A stretch of DNA of 64,000 nucleotides from JAKIVR01 sp035933635 (GTDB lineage Archaea > Thermoplasmatota > Thermoplasmata > Lutacidiplasmatales > UBA184): contig DASYYY010000021.1 of NCBI GenBank assembly GCA_035933635.1, positions 248,001 to 312,000 on the forward strand, written 5' to 3'. A program made the translations under genes and the position numbers. Every line of letters starts with the position of its first letter. Positions within the stretch are counted from its first letter, which is position 1. Below the pieces are notes generated by a model that saw nothing but the letters and a program-made list of their open reading frames with translations, was not told where the DNA came from and searched no databases. Positions 8,322 through 16,118 of the stretch are shown here, piece by piece.

Positions 8322-8329
8322 ATATTTAA
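8322..8329. promoter_or_regulatory. Shared bidirectional TATA box (prenyl synthase / TPR protein)
   Basis: ATATTTAA, a strong and nearly palindromic match. It is centred 26-27 bp before the plus-strand ATG at 8352 (leaderless) and about 31 bp before the minus-strand ATG at 8294 (leader about 5 bases). No other AT-rich octamer occurs in the 57-base intergenic gap, so both genes appear to depend on it. Confidence 0.6.
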
Positions 8330-8351
8330 GGTCGGTCGAGGTGAGCAGTCG

Positions 8352-9515
8352 ATGCCCGAGCCGGCCTTCGTCGAGCTCGTCGCGCGGCTGACCGAGTCGT
8401 TCGGCCAGCAGATGGGCTCGTCGCGCCAGATCCCCGAAGGGATCCTCCTGCAGACCACCGACGGATTCCTCTACGCGTTCATCGCCGAGCCCGAACGACT
8501 CTCGCTCGCCACGGTCCAGAAGCTGCTCGCCGAGGCTCCCGGCGGTCCACGTCACCTCGTCGTGTTCTGCCGCCAGAGGCTCCCGCTCGCGTTCACCTCC
8601 GAGATCCTCTCGAAATCGGCCACCCTGGTCGAGGGCTCCCGGTTCGTCGAGCTTGCGAACTCGCTGGGCCTGGGAAGTTACCTTGGAGAGGAACCGCGCC
8701 CGGAGCGACCCGTAGCGGCGCGCCTGCTCCCGAGTGCGCGCCATCTCGACGGCTTGATGGCGCGGGCGCGGACCTGGCAGGAGTGGGACGTGCCGGCGCT
8801 CGCCCTGCGGTTCTACCGGCAGGCCGTGGAGCTCAAGCCGGAGTTCTTGCCCGCCCGCAATGGGGTCGCCGCGGCACTACTCCGCCTCGGGCTGATCCCG
8901 GAGGCCGAGCGGGCGTATGCCGATGTGCGAACGATCGAGCCCGAGAATCTCGAGGCCCGCCTCGGTCAGGCCGCCGTACTCGGGGCCCAGGGCCACCCGG
9001 ATGGGGAGATCGCGGCCTACCGAGAGCTCCTCGCCGAAGACGCCGAGCGGACCGCGGTCCGCGCCCACTTGATCGCAGCGCTCCTCGATCACCACCACTG
9101 GTCGGCGGCGCGGGACGAGATCGCACTGATGCTCGAGCGAGTGCCCGAGGATGCCCGGTTGCGGTTCCTCCACGGGGTGGCGCTCGATCGGGCCGGCGCT
9201 TCCCGTGAGGCTGAAGCCGAAAAGACACGTGCTCGGAACCTGGGGCTGAGCTTCGAACGCGAGCGGGCCCTCTCGCTCCAGCTCGGTCTCGGGGAGCCCC
9301 CCGCGCGAACGGAAGAGCCGCTCGCCCCGACCCCCGCCGATACCCCGACGACCGAGGTTCCGCGGCGTGCGTCTCCTCCGCCGAGCGCGCGGCCCGTTCC
9401 CCGTGGTTCGGCGACCCGCAAGGCGGGTGCCGCATCGAGACCGCGATCCGGCGCTCGTCGCAAAGGACGGGGGAGTCCGTCCAGCGGCTCCCGGCGCTCT
9501 GGCAGGCATAAGTAG
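8352..9515 (+). CDS. TPR-repeat protein with N-terminal globular domain and basic tail
   Basis: 387 residues. About 1-120 form a globular alpha/beta domain I cannot name with confidence; stretches such as RHLVVFCRQRLPLAF hint at a nuclease-like or Rossmann-type fold. Tandem TPR units follow (about 135-290: ALRFYRQAVELKPEFLPARN, EAERAYADVRTIEPENLEAR, and further copies). The last 80 residues are Pro/Arg/Ser-rich and strongly basic, suggesting a disordered or nucleic-acid-contacting tail. ATG 8352 is set by the TATA box about 26 bp upstream. Likely a protein-protein scaffold; function unknown. Confidence 0.75.
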   Translation: MPEPAFVELVARLTESFGQQMGSSRQIPEGILLQTTDGFLYAFIAEPERLSLATVQKLLAEAPGGPRHLVVFCRQRLPLAFTSEILSKSATLVEGSRFVELANSLGLGSYLGEEPRPERPVAARLLPSARHLDGLMARARTWQEWDVPALALRFYRQAVELKPEFLPARNGVAAALLRLGLIPEAERAYADVRTIEPENLEARLGQAAVLGAQGHPDGEIAAYRELLAEDAERTAVRAHLIAALLDHHHWSAARDEIALMLERVPEDARLRFLHGVALDRAGASREAEAEKTRARNLGLSFERERALSLQLGLGEPPARTEEPLAPTPADTPTTEVPRRASPPPSARPVPRGSATRKAGAASRPRSGARRKGRGSPSSGSRRSGRHK

Positions 9516-9549
9516 GTCGCCCCGGTCGAGCGCCGCGAGGGCCTCGACC

Positions 9550-10464
9550 ATGCGGATCGTTTCACTCCTTCCGAGCGCCACGGAGATCGTGTATGCGCTG
9601 GGGCGGGGCCCGGCGCTCGTCGGCCGGAGCGCCGACTGCGATTTTCCTCGTGAGGTCCGGTCGCTGCCCGTCGTGATGCGACCGAGGTCGGAACTCCTCG
9701 CGGACTCCTCCGCGGCGATCGATCGCGAGGTCCTCGCGCTCCGTTCCTCCGGGGCAAGTCTGTACGATCTCGACGTCGACCTCCTCCGGCAGCTCCGACC
9801 GGATGTGGTGCTCACACAGGAACTCTGCGGTGTTTGCTCGGTGACCCCACAAGAGGTGGACCGGGCGTGCCGACTCGCCGCGGTGTCCCCTCGGATCGTA
9901 TCGCTCACGCCGGTCTCTCTCGAGGGTATCCTCGAGAGCATCCGCATCGTGGGTGCCGCCATCGACGCCCCGAGTCAGTCCACGCGCGTAGTGGGAACTT
10001 TGGCCGAACGTGGCGTTCGTGTACGGAACGCCGCTCCCCACGAGGCCCGCGCCGTCGCCGTGCTCGAATGGATCGATCCGCCCATCCTCGCGGGCTTGTG
10101 GACCCCCGAGATGATCGCCGCGGCCGGCGGGCGGAGTGTGGGGGGAGCCGCGCCGGGCCTGCCAGGGGTCCGCACCACCTGGGCGGCACTGGCGCGCGAG
10201 TCTCCCGAGATCCTCGTTGTCAGCCCCTGCAGCTTTTCGGTGGATCGGACCCGTCAGGAGCTCGGAACCGAACGGTCGGCCGCGGCTCGCTCGATGCTGT
10301 CGGAGTCCCATACCTGGATCGCCGACGAGGCGTACTTCAGCCGACCCGGACCGAGGCTCTGGGATGGACTCGAACTGCTCGGCGCCCTGGTTCGCGGCGA
10401 AGACCCGTCCTCGCCCTACCCCGTGCACGAGTGGGCGCCCGCCGCCGCTGAGGTCGCGACGTGA
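9550..10464 (+). CDS. BtuF/FepB-type substrate-binding-like protein, cytosolic form
   Basis: 304 residues. MRIVSLLPSATEIVYALG opens a periplasmic-binding-protein fold of the helical-backbone metal-receptor type; RPDVVLTQELCGVCSV (about residues 84-99) and DEAYFSRPGPRLWDGLELL near the C-terminus are typical of the cobalamin/Fe-binding family. No signal peptide or lipobox is visible, and no ABC permease or ATPase adjoins it. It therefore resembles the soluble cobalamin-binding-like homologues rather than a transporter lipoprotein. It is coupled by a GTGA overlap to the following M50 protease. Confidence 0.75.
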   Translation: MRIVSLLPSATEIVYALGRGPALVGRSADCDFPREVRSLPVVMRPRSELLADSSAAIDREVLALRSSGASLYDLDVDLLRQLRPDVVLTQELCGVCSVTPQEVDRACRLAAVSPRIVSLTPVSLEGILESIRIVGAAIDAPSQSTRVVGTLAERGVRVRNAAPHEARAVAVLEWIDPPILAGLWTPEMIAAAGGRSVGGAAPGLPGVRTTWAALARESPEILVVSPCSFSVDRTRQELGTERSAAARSMLSESHTWIADEAYFSRPGPRLWDGLELLGALVRGEDPSSPYPVHEWAPAAAEVAT

Positions 10465-11168
10465 CTCGGTACGACTACACGGGACCGCCCACCGGGTACG
10501 GGTACTATCAGCCCGGGGTCCGTGAGCCCGGACGGATCACGACCTCGCCGACCGAGATCGCCCACATTCTGATCGCCGCGGTGGTCCTCTCAGCGGATAT
10601 CGCCTTCATCCAGGTCCGGGGGTTCGTCCTCGGGGGAGTCGCCCTTCCCGGCGGGGTGTGGCTCGAAGCGCTGGCGATCGGCGTCGCGGCGGCGCTCACC
10701 GGCTTCGTCTTCCACGAACTCGCCCACAAGATCGCCGCCCAGCGCCGAGGGTACTGGGCCGAGTTCCGGATGAGCCCGATGGGGCTGGTGTTCTCCGTCA
10801 TCACCGCGTTCATCGGTTTCCTCTTCGCGGCCCCCGGTGCCACGGTGGTACAGGACATGGCCGACCGACGCGACTGGGGGATCACCGGCCTCGCTGGGCC
10901 GGTGGTCAACCTCGTCGAGGGGGGCGCGTTCGCCGCCGCCGGTTTCGGACTGTTCTACCTCGGGGGTTTTGGAGCCTGGGTCCCGTTCCTCTTCGTGCTC
11001 GGATTCTTCAACGGGTGGTTCGCCACGTTCAACCTCATTCCACTCGGTCCGCTCGACGGGCGCAAGGTCCTGGCCTGGAACACCGGGGTGTGGGCGGCGG
11101 CGATCGTGGTCTCCGGGCTCCTCGCCGCCTCGGCGTTCCTCATCGCCTACGGCATCGTGACGCTCTAG
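10461..11168 (+). CDS. Site-2-protease-like M50 family metalloprotease
   Basis: 235 residues with about six membrane segments. The zinc motif HELAHK lies in a membrane helix (about residue 85) and the second metal-ligand motif NLIPLGPLDGRKV lies about 110 residues later, the layout of short archaeal S2P homologues without PDZ or CBS domains. The N-terminus is Tyr/Gly/Pro-rich and cytosolic. The family cleaves transmembrane substrates, often anti-sigma or regulator precursors; the target here is unknown. GTG start overlaps the upstream stop by 4 bases. Confidence 0.85.
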   Translation: MTRYDYTGPPTGYGYYQPGVREPGRITTSPTEIAHILIAAVVLSADIAFIQVRGFVLGGVALPGGVWLEALAIGVAAALTGFVFHELAHKIAAQRRGYWAEFRMSPMGLVFSVITAFIGFLFAAPGATVVQDMADRRDWGITGLAGPVVNLVEGGAFAAAGFGLFYLGGFGAWVPFLFVLGFFNGWFATFNLIPLGPLDGRKVLAWNTGVWAAAIVVSGLLAASAFLIAYGIVTL

Positions 11169-11181
11169 CGGTGGGGGCGGC

Positions 11182-12123
11182 ATGACCGAGGTCCGGGAGC
11201 TCGGGCGCGGGCGCCTGCTCGTGGACCTCGGGTTCCGGGACACGGAGGGTCTGGTCGCCAGTTACCTGATACCCGGTGCGGGCGGTTGGACGGTCGTCGA
11301 GACCGGCCCGACGCCCTGTGTCGCGCGGCTTCTGGACGGGCTGAGCGCCGCCGGAATCGAGCCCGCAGAGGTCCAGCGCGTGCTGGTCACCCACATCCAT
11401 CTCGACCATGCCGGCGGCGCCGGTGCACTCGCGGAGGCGTTGCCCCGCGCCACCTTCTATGTCCACCGCGCGGGGTTGACCCACCTCATCGGACCCGAAC
11501 GTCTCATCGCGAGCGCCCGCCGGGCCTGGGGCTCGGCGGCCGACTCGCTGTGGGGGACGATCGTGCCCCTTCCGGCCGATCGTGCGGTCGCCCTGGACGG
11601 GGGTGAGGGACTCGACGTACGCGAAGGCAGGCTGGAGGTACTCGCCACCCCGGGCCACGCCCGCCACCACCTCGCGTTCCTCGATACGGCCACTCGGGCG
11701 ATGCTCACCGGGGACGCCGCCGGCGTGCGACTCTCCACCGACGGGCACGCCCGACCGACCGTTCCCGCGCCGGACCTCGACCTCGAGCAGCTGTTCGCGA
11801 GCTTGGACCGGATGGCCGACGCCACACCGCGCGAGCTCTGGTACACCCACTTCGGGCCGGCACCCGGTTCGCGCGAGGTACTGGAGCGATACCGAAGGGA
11901 CGTCGAAGCGTGGCGCGATGTGGCGCTCGCCGCCGCGCGCGAGGATCCCGCGGTGGCGTCGGTCGCCACCGCGCTCCAGGCCCATGAGTCCTCGGCGACC
12001 CCCCCAGACCCCGGCTCGGTCTCGCTCGACCGGGGGACCATGGTCTCGAGCTACGAGCTCTCCGCGCAGGGGCTCCTACGGTACTTCCGCACGAGGGGGC
12101 TCCTCGCGGCGGAGGGGCCCTGA
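11182..12123 (+). CDS. Metallo-beta-lactamase-fold hydrolase
   Basis: 313 residues. The metal motif THIHLDHAGG (about residues 71-80) is HxHxDH; further ligands are in TPGHARHHLAF (His), the GDAAG motif (Asp) and a late YTHFGP (His), so the dinuclear zinc site looks intact. A C-terminal helical region (about 235-310) extends beyond the core, as in glyoxalase II-like and quorum-quenching-like members. Substrate unknown. ATG 11182 is 13 bases after the protease gene and the last codons overlap the next MFS gene, so it is part of an operon. Confidence 0.83.
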   Translation: MTEVRELGRGRLLVDLGFRDTEGLVASYLIPGAGGWTVVETGPTPCVARLLDGLSAAGIEPAEVQRVLVTHIHLDHAGGAGALAEALPRATFYVHRAGLTHLIGPERLIASARRAWGSAADSLWGTIVPLPADRAVALDGGEGLDVREGRLEVLATPGHARHHLAFLDTATRAMLTGDAAGVRLSTDGHARPTVPAPDLDLEQLFASLDRMADATPRELWYTHFGPAPGSREVLERYRRDVEAWRDVALAAAREDPAVASVATALQAHESSATPPDPGSVSLDRGTMVSSYELSAQGLLRYFRTRGLLAAEGP

Positions 12124-13361
12124 GCACCCCGCACCCTCGACGAGCGGGCGTCGCGCTCTCGCTCTTCGGGGCTCGGCTCGTCTACGCGTACAATTGGTAC
12201 GACATCGGTGCGGTGCTCCCTCTGCTCCAGGTCGGTTTCTCGGCCGGACCCGAGCAGCTCGGAGTCGTGCTCGGTGTGTTCCTCGCGGGGGTCGGGATCT
12301 TCCAGATCCCGGCGGGATTCGCCGCGCTGCGCTGGGGCGGCCGCGTCACCTCCCTCGCGGGCCTCACTCTCATGGGCGCCGCCGGGCTCGCGAGCGCGTT
12401 CTCCCCGACCTTGTGGGTGCTCGCATCGCTCCGATTCCTCGCGGGCGTCGGCGCCGCGTTCTTCTTCGGCCCGGGGCTCAGCCTGGTGTCCCGCTACTTC
12501 CCACCGGGCCAGCGCGGGCCGGTGATCGGGCTGTACAACGGCGCGTTCTCGGTCGGGGGGGCGGCGGGGCTCTTCGTCGGAGCCCTCGTGGGCGAGCTGT
12601 TCGGCTGGCCGATCGCCCTGGGCATCGGCGGGATCTTCATGCTCGGCGCCACCGCGATCGTAGCCCGCGCGGTCCCCCGCGAGGTGCCGCCCCCGGTGGG
12701 AGAGAGCTTCCGGCAACTGTGGCTGCGCGGAAAGCCCGTGCTTCGGTCGCGGTCGATTTGGGCGTTGGCGCTCGCGCTGACCGGGTTCTGGGGAGCCGTG
12801 TACGTGGTCACCCAGTACCTCGTACAGTTCGCCTTCGTCGTGCACCCGGCGTGGGGGACCGGCGCCGCGGCCGCGTTGGCGGCCGGCGTTGTGCTGATCT
12901 CCTTCCCCGCCGGTCCCGTCGGAGGTTGGATCGGGGAGCGCGCTTCGGACCGTCGGGTCACCATCGCCATCTTCGGCGCCCTCACCGGGGCGATCGTCTT
13001 TCTCGTACCCGTCGCCCCGCTCATCGTGCTCGTGCCGGCCCTGCTCGCCCTCGGCTTCTGCGACGGCGTCGTTTTCGCCGTACAGTACCTCATGCCGGCG
13101 TACTTCGCGGAGACCCGTGGCGAGGAGCTCGCGCTGGGCATCGGTCTGATCAATTCGGCGCAGGTGCTGGTCGGCAGCGGGCTGGCCGTGGCCTTTGGTT
13201 ACCTGATCACGGCGCAGGGCTGGACCGTCGCCTGGCTCTTCGCCGGGATCGTTGCGCTGGGGACGCTCCCGCTCCTCGTCGCGGTCGAGCGCCAGCCGCG
13301 CTCCCCGCACCCCGCGCACGTCGCCCCCGTCCTCCCTCCGTCGCCCGGTCCACCAGCGTGA
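12120..13361 (+). CDS. Major facilitator superfamily transporter, apparent CTG start
   Basis: About 413 residues and 12 hydrophobic segments. The TM1 motif VYAYNWYDIG and the following PAGFAALRWGGR loop match a second MFS gene at 32317-33537, where the same motif lies about 26 residues after its start. Here no ATG, GTG or TTG occurs in frame between the upstream gene and GTG 12213, which would delete most of TM1. The only fitting candidate is CTG 12120, overlapping the preceding TGA stop (CTGA) with GGAGGGG 2-3 bases upstream. Transported substrate unknown. The 3' end overlaps pyruvate kinase on the other strand. Confidence 0.8.
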   Translation: MSTPHPRRAGVALSLFGARLVYAYNWYDIGAVLPLLQVGFSAGPEQLGVVLGVFLAGVGIFQIPAGFAALRWGGRVTSLAGLTLMGAAGLASAFSPTLWVLASLRFLAGVGAAFFFGPGLSLVSRYFPPGQRGPVIGLYNGAFSVGGAAGLFVGALVGELFGWPIALGIGGIFMLGATAIVARAVPREVPPPVGESFRQLWLRGKPVLRSRSIWALALALTGFWGAVYVVTQYLVQFAFVVHPAWGTGAAAALAAGVVLISFPAGPVGGWIGERASDRRVTIAIFGALTGAIVFLVPVAPLIVLVPALLALGFCDGVVFAVQYLMPAYFAETRGEELALGIGLINSAQVLVGSGLAVAFGYLITAQGWTVAWLFAGIVALGTLPLLVAVERQPRSPHPAHVAPVLPPSPGPPA

Positions 13362-14739
13362 CCAAGTTGGTCGGGCGGCCCTCGAACGGGTAGCCGGCGG
13401 TCAAGACCAGGGGACGGCTCGCGCGGGAACCCCGCTCGCGGGCGACCGAGACGGCGAGCGAACGCATCTGCTGCAGCGTCTGGTGTCGGGGTGCGGGGAA
13501 GGTGCGGACCCCCCAGGAGAGCGCGAGTTGCCGCCGAACGATCGGGTTGGCGGAGAACGCCCATACTTCGGCACGCGGCTTGAGCCGGGCGATCAGTCGC
13601 GCCGTACGCCCCGAGTGGGTCGGTGTTACGATCGCCAGGGCATCCGTCTCCCCGGCGAGCCGAACCGCCGACTCGGCGAGGAACTCGTCGGGGCGCCGCG
13701 CGGGCCGTCGGAGCAGGTCGAACCGAGGTTCCATCGCCGGCTCGGTCGCCCGTGCGATCCGGTCGAGCCAGTCCACGGCCTCGACCGGGAAGTCTCCCAC
13801 GGCGCTCTCCTCGGAGAGCATCACCGCGTCCGCGCCGTCGAGCACGGCGTTGGCCACGTCGGTCGCCTCGGCCCGCGTCGGTCGCGCCGAGCTCACCATG
13901 CTGAGCAGCATTTGCGTGGCCACGATCACCGTCTTGCCGAGGGCGTTGGCGCGGCGGACGAGCGCCTTCTGCTCCAGCGCCAATCGTTCCAGGGGCACCT
14001 CGATGCCGAGGTCGCCGCGCGCGACCATGATCGCGTCCGCCGCCGTCAGGATGCCTTCGATATTCTTCAGCGCCTCGCGGCGCTCGATCTTCGCGATCAC
14101 GCCCGCGCCGGCGCCCTTGCGCCCCAGGGCGCGTCGGGCGAGCTCGACATCCGCGCCGTCGGCGACGAACGAGAGCGCCACAAAGTCGGCGCCCTCCTCG
14201 AGGGCGATCGCCAGGTCGACGCGATCCTTCGGCCCCAGGATCTCGGCCCGCAAATGGGCGCGGGGCAGGAAGACGCCGGCGTGGGGTGTGAGCGGACCCC
14301 CGTGGACCACGCGAGCCAGAATCTCGCCGCCATGGACTTCCACCACCGAGAGCGCCACGACGCCGTCGCCGAGGAGGATAGGGTCCCCAGGGCGCGCCGC
14401 GGTGGCGAGATCGGGGAGGCTGACCGAGATCCGGCGGTCCGTGCCGACCCGATCGCCACTTTCGAGCGTCAGCAGTGCGCCGGCCTCGAGGGCGTACTTC
14501 GGTTGCTCCAAATCCCCCAACCGGATCTTGGGCCCCTGAAGGTCGGCCACGATGCACCGTTCCGCGCCGAAGTCGCGGATCGCGCGCCGAACGCGGCGGA
14601 GCTCCGCCCGGTGCTCGTCGTCGGTGCCGTGCGAGAAGTTGAGGCGGAATCCATCCACCCCTGCGCGGAGCAATCGGCGGAGCTGGGAATCCGAGCCGCT
14701 CGCCGGGCCTACCGTAGCCAGAATCCTAGTCCGACGCAC
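13207..14739 (-). CDS. pyk: Pyruvate kinase
   Basis: 510 residues from GTG 14739 (TRILATVGPAS at the N-terminus). Active-site regions are present: LNFSHG, ADLQGPKIRLG, VIAKIERREAL with the catalytic lysine, MVARGDLGIEVP and ATQMLLSM. The enzyme converts phosphoenolpyruvate plus ADP to pyruvate plus ATP. The C-terminal domain ends normally at about TNLVTLVD, after which an Arg/Ala-rich tail of about 50 residues is read antisense to the last codons of the MFS gene (155-bp convergent overlap). The tail is probably unstructured. Confidence 0.93.
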   Translation of the reverse strand: MRRTRILATVGPASGSDSQLRRLLRAGVDGFRLNFSHGTDDEHRAELRRVRRAIRDFGAERCIVADLQGPKIRLGDLEQPKYALEAGALLTLESGDRVGTDRRISVSLPDLATAARPGDPILLGDGVVALSVVEVHGGEILARVVHGGPLTPHAGVFLPRAHLRAEILGPKDRVDLAIALEEGADFVALSFVADGADVELARRALGRKGAGAGVIAKIERREALKNIEGILTAADAIMVARGDLGIEVPLERLALEQKALVRRANALGKTVIVATQMLLSMVSSARPTRAEATDVANAVLDGADAVMLSEESAVGDFPVEAVDWLDRIARATEPAMEPRFDLLRRPARRPDEFLAESAVRLAGETDALAIVTPTHSGRTARLIARLKPRAEVWAFSANPIVRRQLALSWGVRTFPAPRHQTLQQMRSLAVSVARERGSRASRPLVLTAGYPFEGRPTNLVTLVDRATEGGRGRRARGAGSAAGARPRRGAGASPAQRSRRRARRRSSPAP

Positions 14740-14858
14740 GGTTCCGTACTCTCTCAGGAGGATACAACACAAACGGAACCTCGTGGAAGCGGATTATCGC
14801 TCGAGGGCGGGTTGACCCATCTCCAAGGGGCTCAACCCTTGACGTCGCGCCGCACCGG

Positions 14859-14873
14859 GGAATAGGTTATTCC
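14859..14873. promoter_or_regulatory. Perfect AT-rich dyad upstream of tRNA-Gln
   Basis: GGAATAGGTTATTCC is a perfect 6-bp inverted repeat with a 3-base centre. It lies 25-39 bp before the tRNA 5' end and is the only AT-rich element there. It probably includes the tRNA promoter TATA region and could also bind a dimeric regulator. Confidence 0.4.
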
Positions 14874-14897
14874 GCCGACCCGCTCCCATCGACCTAC

Positions 14898-14970
14898 AGC
14901 CCCGTGGTGTAGTGGCCAAGCATGCTGGCCTTTGGAGCCGGCGACAGCGGTTCGAATCCGCTCGGGGCTA
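14898..14970 (+). tRNA. tRNA-Gln (anticodon UUG)
   Basis: 73 nt folding into a full cloverleaf: acceptor AGCCCCG/CGGGGCU with discriminator A, D-stem GUGU/GCAU, anticodon stem CUGGC/GCCGG with loop CUUUGGA (anticodon UUG, reads CAA), a 4-base variable loop, and T-stem AGCGG/CCGCU with loop UUCGAAU. No intron and no encoded CCA. Its last 15 bases are duplicated at 16126-16140. Confidence 0.95.
14956..14970 (+). repeat. Direct repeat, tRNA-end copy (attL-like)
   Basis: The 15-bp sequence ATCCGCTCGGGGCTA, spanning the T-arm to the discriminator of tRNA-Gln, recurs without mismatch at 16126-16140. tRNA 3' ends are the classic integrase target, and the copies bracket about 1.17 kb. Confidence 0.55.
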
Positions 14971-14980
14971 TAATTAAAAT
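14971..14980 (+). promoter_or_regulatory. TATA-like box of the antitoxin-like gene
   Basis: TAATTAAAAT begins on the base after the tRNA discriminator and is centred 26-27 bp before ATG 15002, fitting a leaderless transcript for the toxin-antitoxin-like pair. The following AATG is part of the same AT-rich run. Confidence 0.55.
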
Positions 14981-15001
14981 AATGTCGTAGGCCTAGGAAT
15001 C

Positions 15002-15226
15002 ATGATGGCGACCGACCGGATGACCTCCATCTCCGTTCACGCTTCAACTCTAAGGATGCTCCAGCCGTTCAAGCGGGGCGACATGACTTGGGACGACGTG
15101 CTCATCGATTTCATCGAGGAGCACGTACCGAAAGAATTCGTTCGGGCGATGATCCACGATGCCGAGAAGGGCCCGGGTATCCCGTTCGACCAGGTGTACG
15201 CCGAACACGTTCGGCGGAGGCGCTAG
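15002..15226 (+). CDS. Antitoxin-like small protein
   Basis: 74 residues: a short beta-strand start (TSISVHASTLRML), a charged middle (PFKRGDMTWDDVLIDFIEEHVP) and a basic end. This resembles small archaeal antitoxin-like proteins of the VapB/DUF7557 type, in which an N-terminal ribbon-helix part binds DNA and the C-terminus wraps the toxin. It lies 3 bases upstream of a RelE-like gene, the usual antitoxin-first order. ATG 15002 (or 15005) lies 26-30 bp from the TATA box. The family call is by shape and context, not by a decisive motif. Confidence 0.6.
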   Translation: MMATDRMTSISVHASTLRMLQPFKRGDMTWDDVLIDFIEEHVPKEFVRAMIHDAEKGPGIPFDQVYAEHVRRRR

Positions 15227-15229
15227 CGC

Positions 15230-15514
15230 TTGCCCATCGTGGACATGAGCCACGAAGCGAGGCGCCAATTCCTTTCGTTGCCGCCCGAAATCGCCGACCG
15301 CTTCAAGGAGCTGGCCGATCTGCTCGAGGTGAACCCCCACCGGCTCCCCCCGTGGTGCGAGGTGAAGTCCATCGGACGAGAAGGTGCCAGGGAAGTCTTC
15401 CGTGCTCGCGTTGGGGAGTATCGGGCAACATACGTGTTCGATGGGCACCTCGTCCGATTCACGCGGTTTAGGCTCCGTAAGGACCTGGCGTACTCCGCCC
15501 TTCCAAAGACATAG
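15230..15514 (+). CDS. RelE/ParE-type toxin-like protein
   Basis: 94 residues with the RelE/ParE layout: two N-terminal helices (SHEARRQFLSLPPEIADRF), then a C-terminal beta sheet with EVFRARVGEYRATYVF and a terminal RKDLAY. RelE toxins cleave mRNA in the ribosomal A site, whereas ParE toxins act on gyrase; which applies is not visible. The TTG start at 15230 gives close coupling with the antitoxin-like gene; GTG 15239 and ATG 15245 are alternatives. The pair sits immediately behind tRNA-Gln. Confidence 0.7.
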   Translation: MPIVDMSHEARRQFLSLPPEIADRFKELADLLEVNPHRLPPWCEVKSIGREGAREVFRARVGEYRATYVFDGHLVRFTRFRLRKDLAYSALPKT

Positions 15515-15544
15515 CCCGTCTACGTTCCGGATATCCCCGACCAA

Positions 15545-16108
15545 ATGTCTGAAGGAGCGAAACCCGGGATGGTCGAACAGGGAAGGTGGGCACGGTTCAC
15601 ACCTGTCGTTGAGGGGTACGAATCCAGCATCCATGAAGTCCCGAGGGGGGGATTCTGCCTGAGCGTGTTCCTCCTTCTCAACGCCAGGGACCGGCCGTCT
15701 CGAATTCTGATCGGACGCCCGAACCCCGGGGCGAACTGGGAGCGCCTCGCCGGATACCGGCGGGCCGGCGTCTCGGACGAAGAATGGCTCCTCCCGGCCT
15801 CGATCCTACGGTTCGCCGAATCTCCCGACGACGCCGCGCAACGGATCATCGATGAACAGCTCGCCGGAATCCAGATCCTGCTATCCGGGCCTCAGGTCGA
15901 ATCCGAGGTCTACTCACCGAGGGGGAGAGTCGAGTGGAAGAATCACTGGGACCTTAGATTCCTGTACACGGGAGCCCTGGCCGCCGCTCCACCCACGGGG
16001 AGCGTCTGGGCGGAGCTTGCGTTACTTGACCCAACGGCGCCTGGATCGAAGATGCTCGGACGGGGGCAGGGCGATATCCTGCGCTCGAAGGCGAGTGTAT
16101 CCCGCTGA
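15545..16108 (+). CDS. Nudix-like fold protein with degenerate box (copy 1)
   Basis: 187 residues. A sheet-like start (GFCLSVFLLL, ILIGRPNP) is followed by WLLPASIL, ESPDDAAQRIIDEQLAG, then GPQVESEVY and HWDLRFLY. The middle helix sits where a Nudix box would be, but the REUxEE core reads RIIDEQ, so at least one metal-binding glutamate is replaced. A diverged paralogue at 34329-34874 keeps the same RIxxEQL pattern. The enzyme class is therefore uncertain: a substrate-binding or altered-chemistry Nudix relative is the best guess. It is third in the tRNA-adjacent cluster, 30 bases after the toxin-like gene. Confidence 0.65.
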   Translation: MSEGAKPGMVEQGRWARFTPVVEGYESSIHEVPRGGFCLSVFLLLNARDRPSRILIGRPNPGANWERLAGYRRAGVSDEEWLLPASILRFAESPDDAAQRIIDEQLAGIQILLSGPQVESEVYSPRGRVEWKNHWDLRFLYTGALAAAPPTGSVWAELALLDPTAPGSKMLGRGQGDILRSKASVSR

Positions 16109-16118
16109 GATGCAACAG

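Noticed and set aside
12213..12215. GTG as start of the MFS gene
   Set aside because: It would delete most of the first membrane helix that its paralogue keeps.
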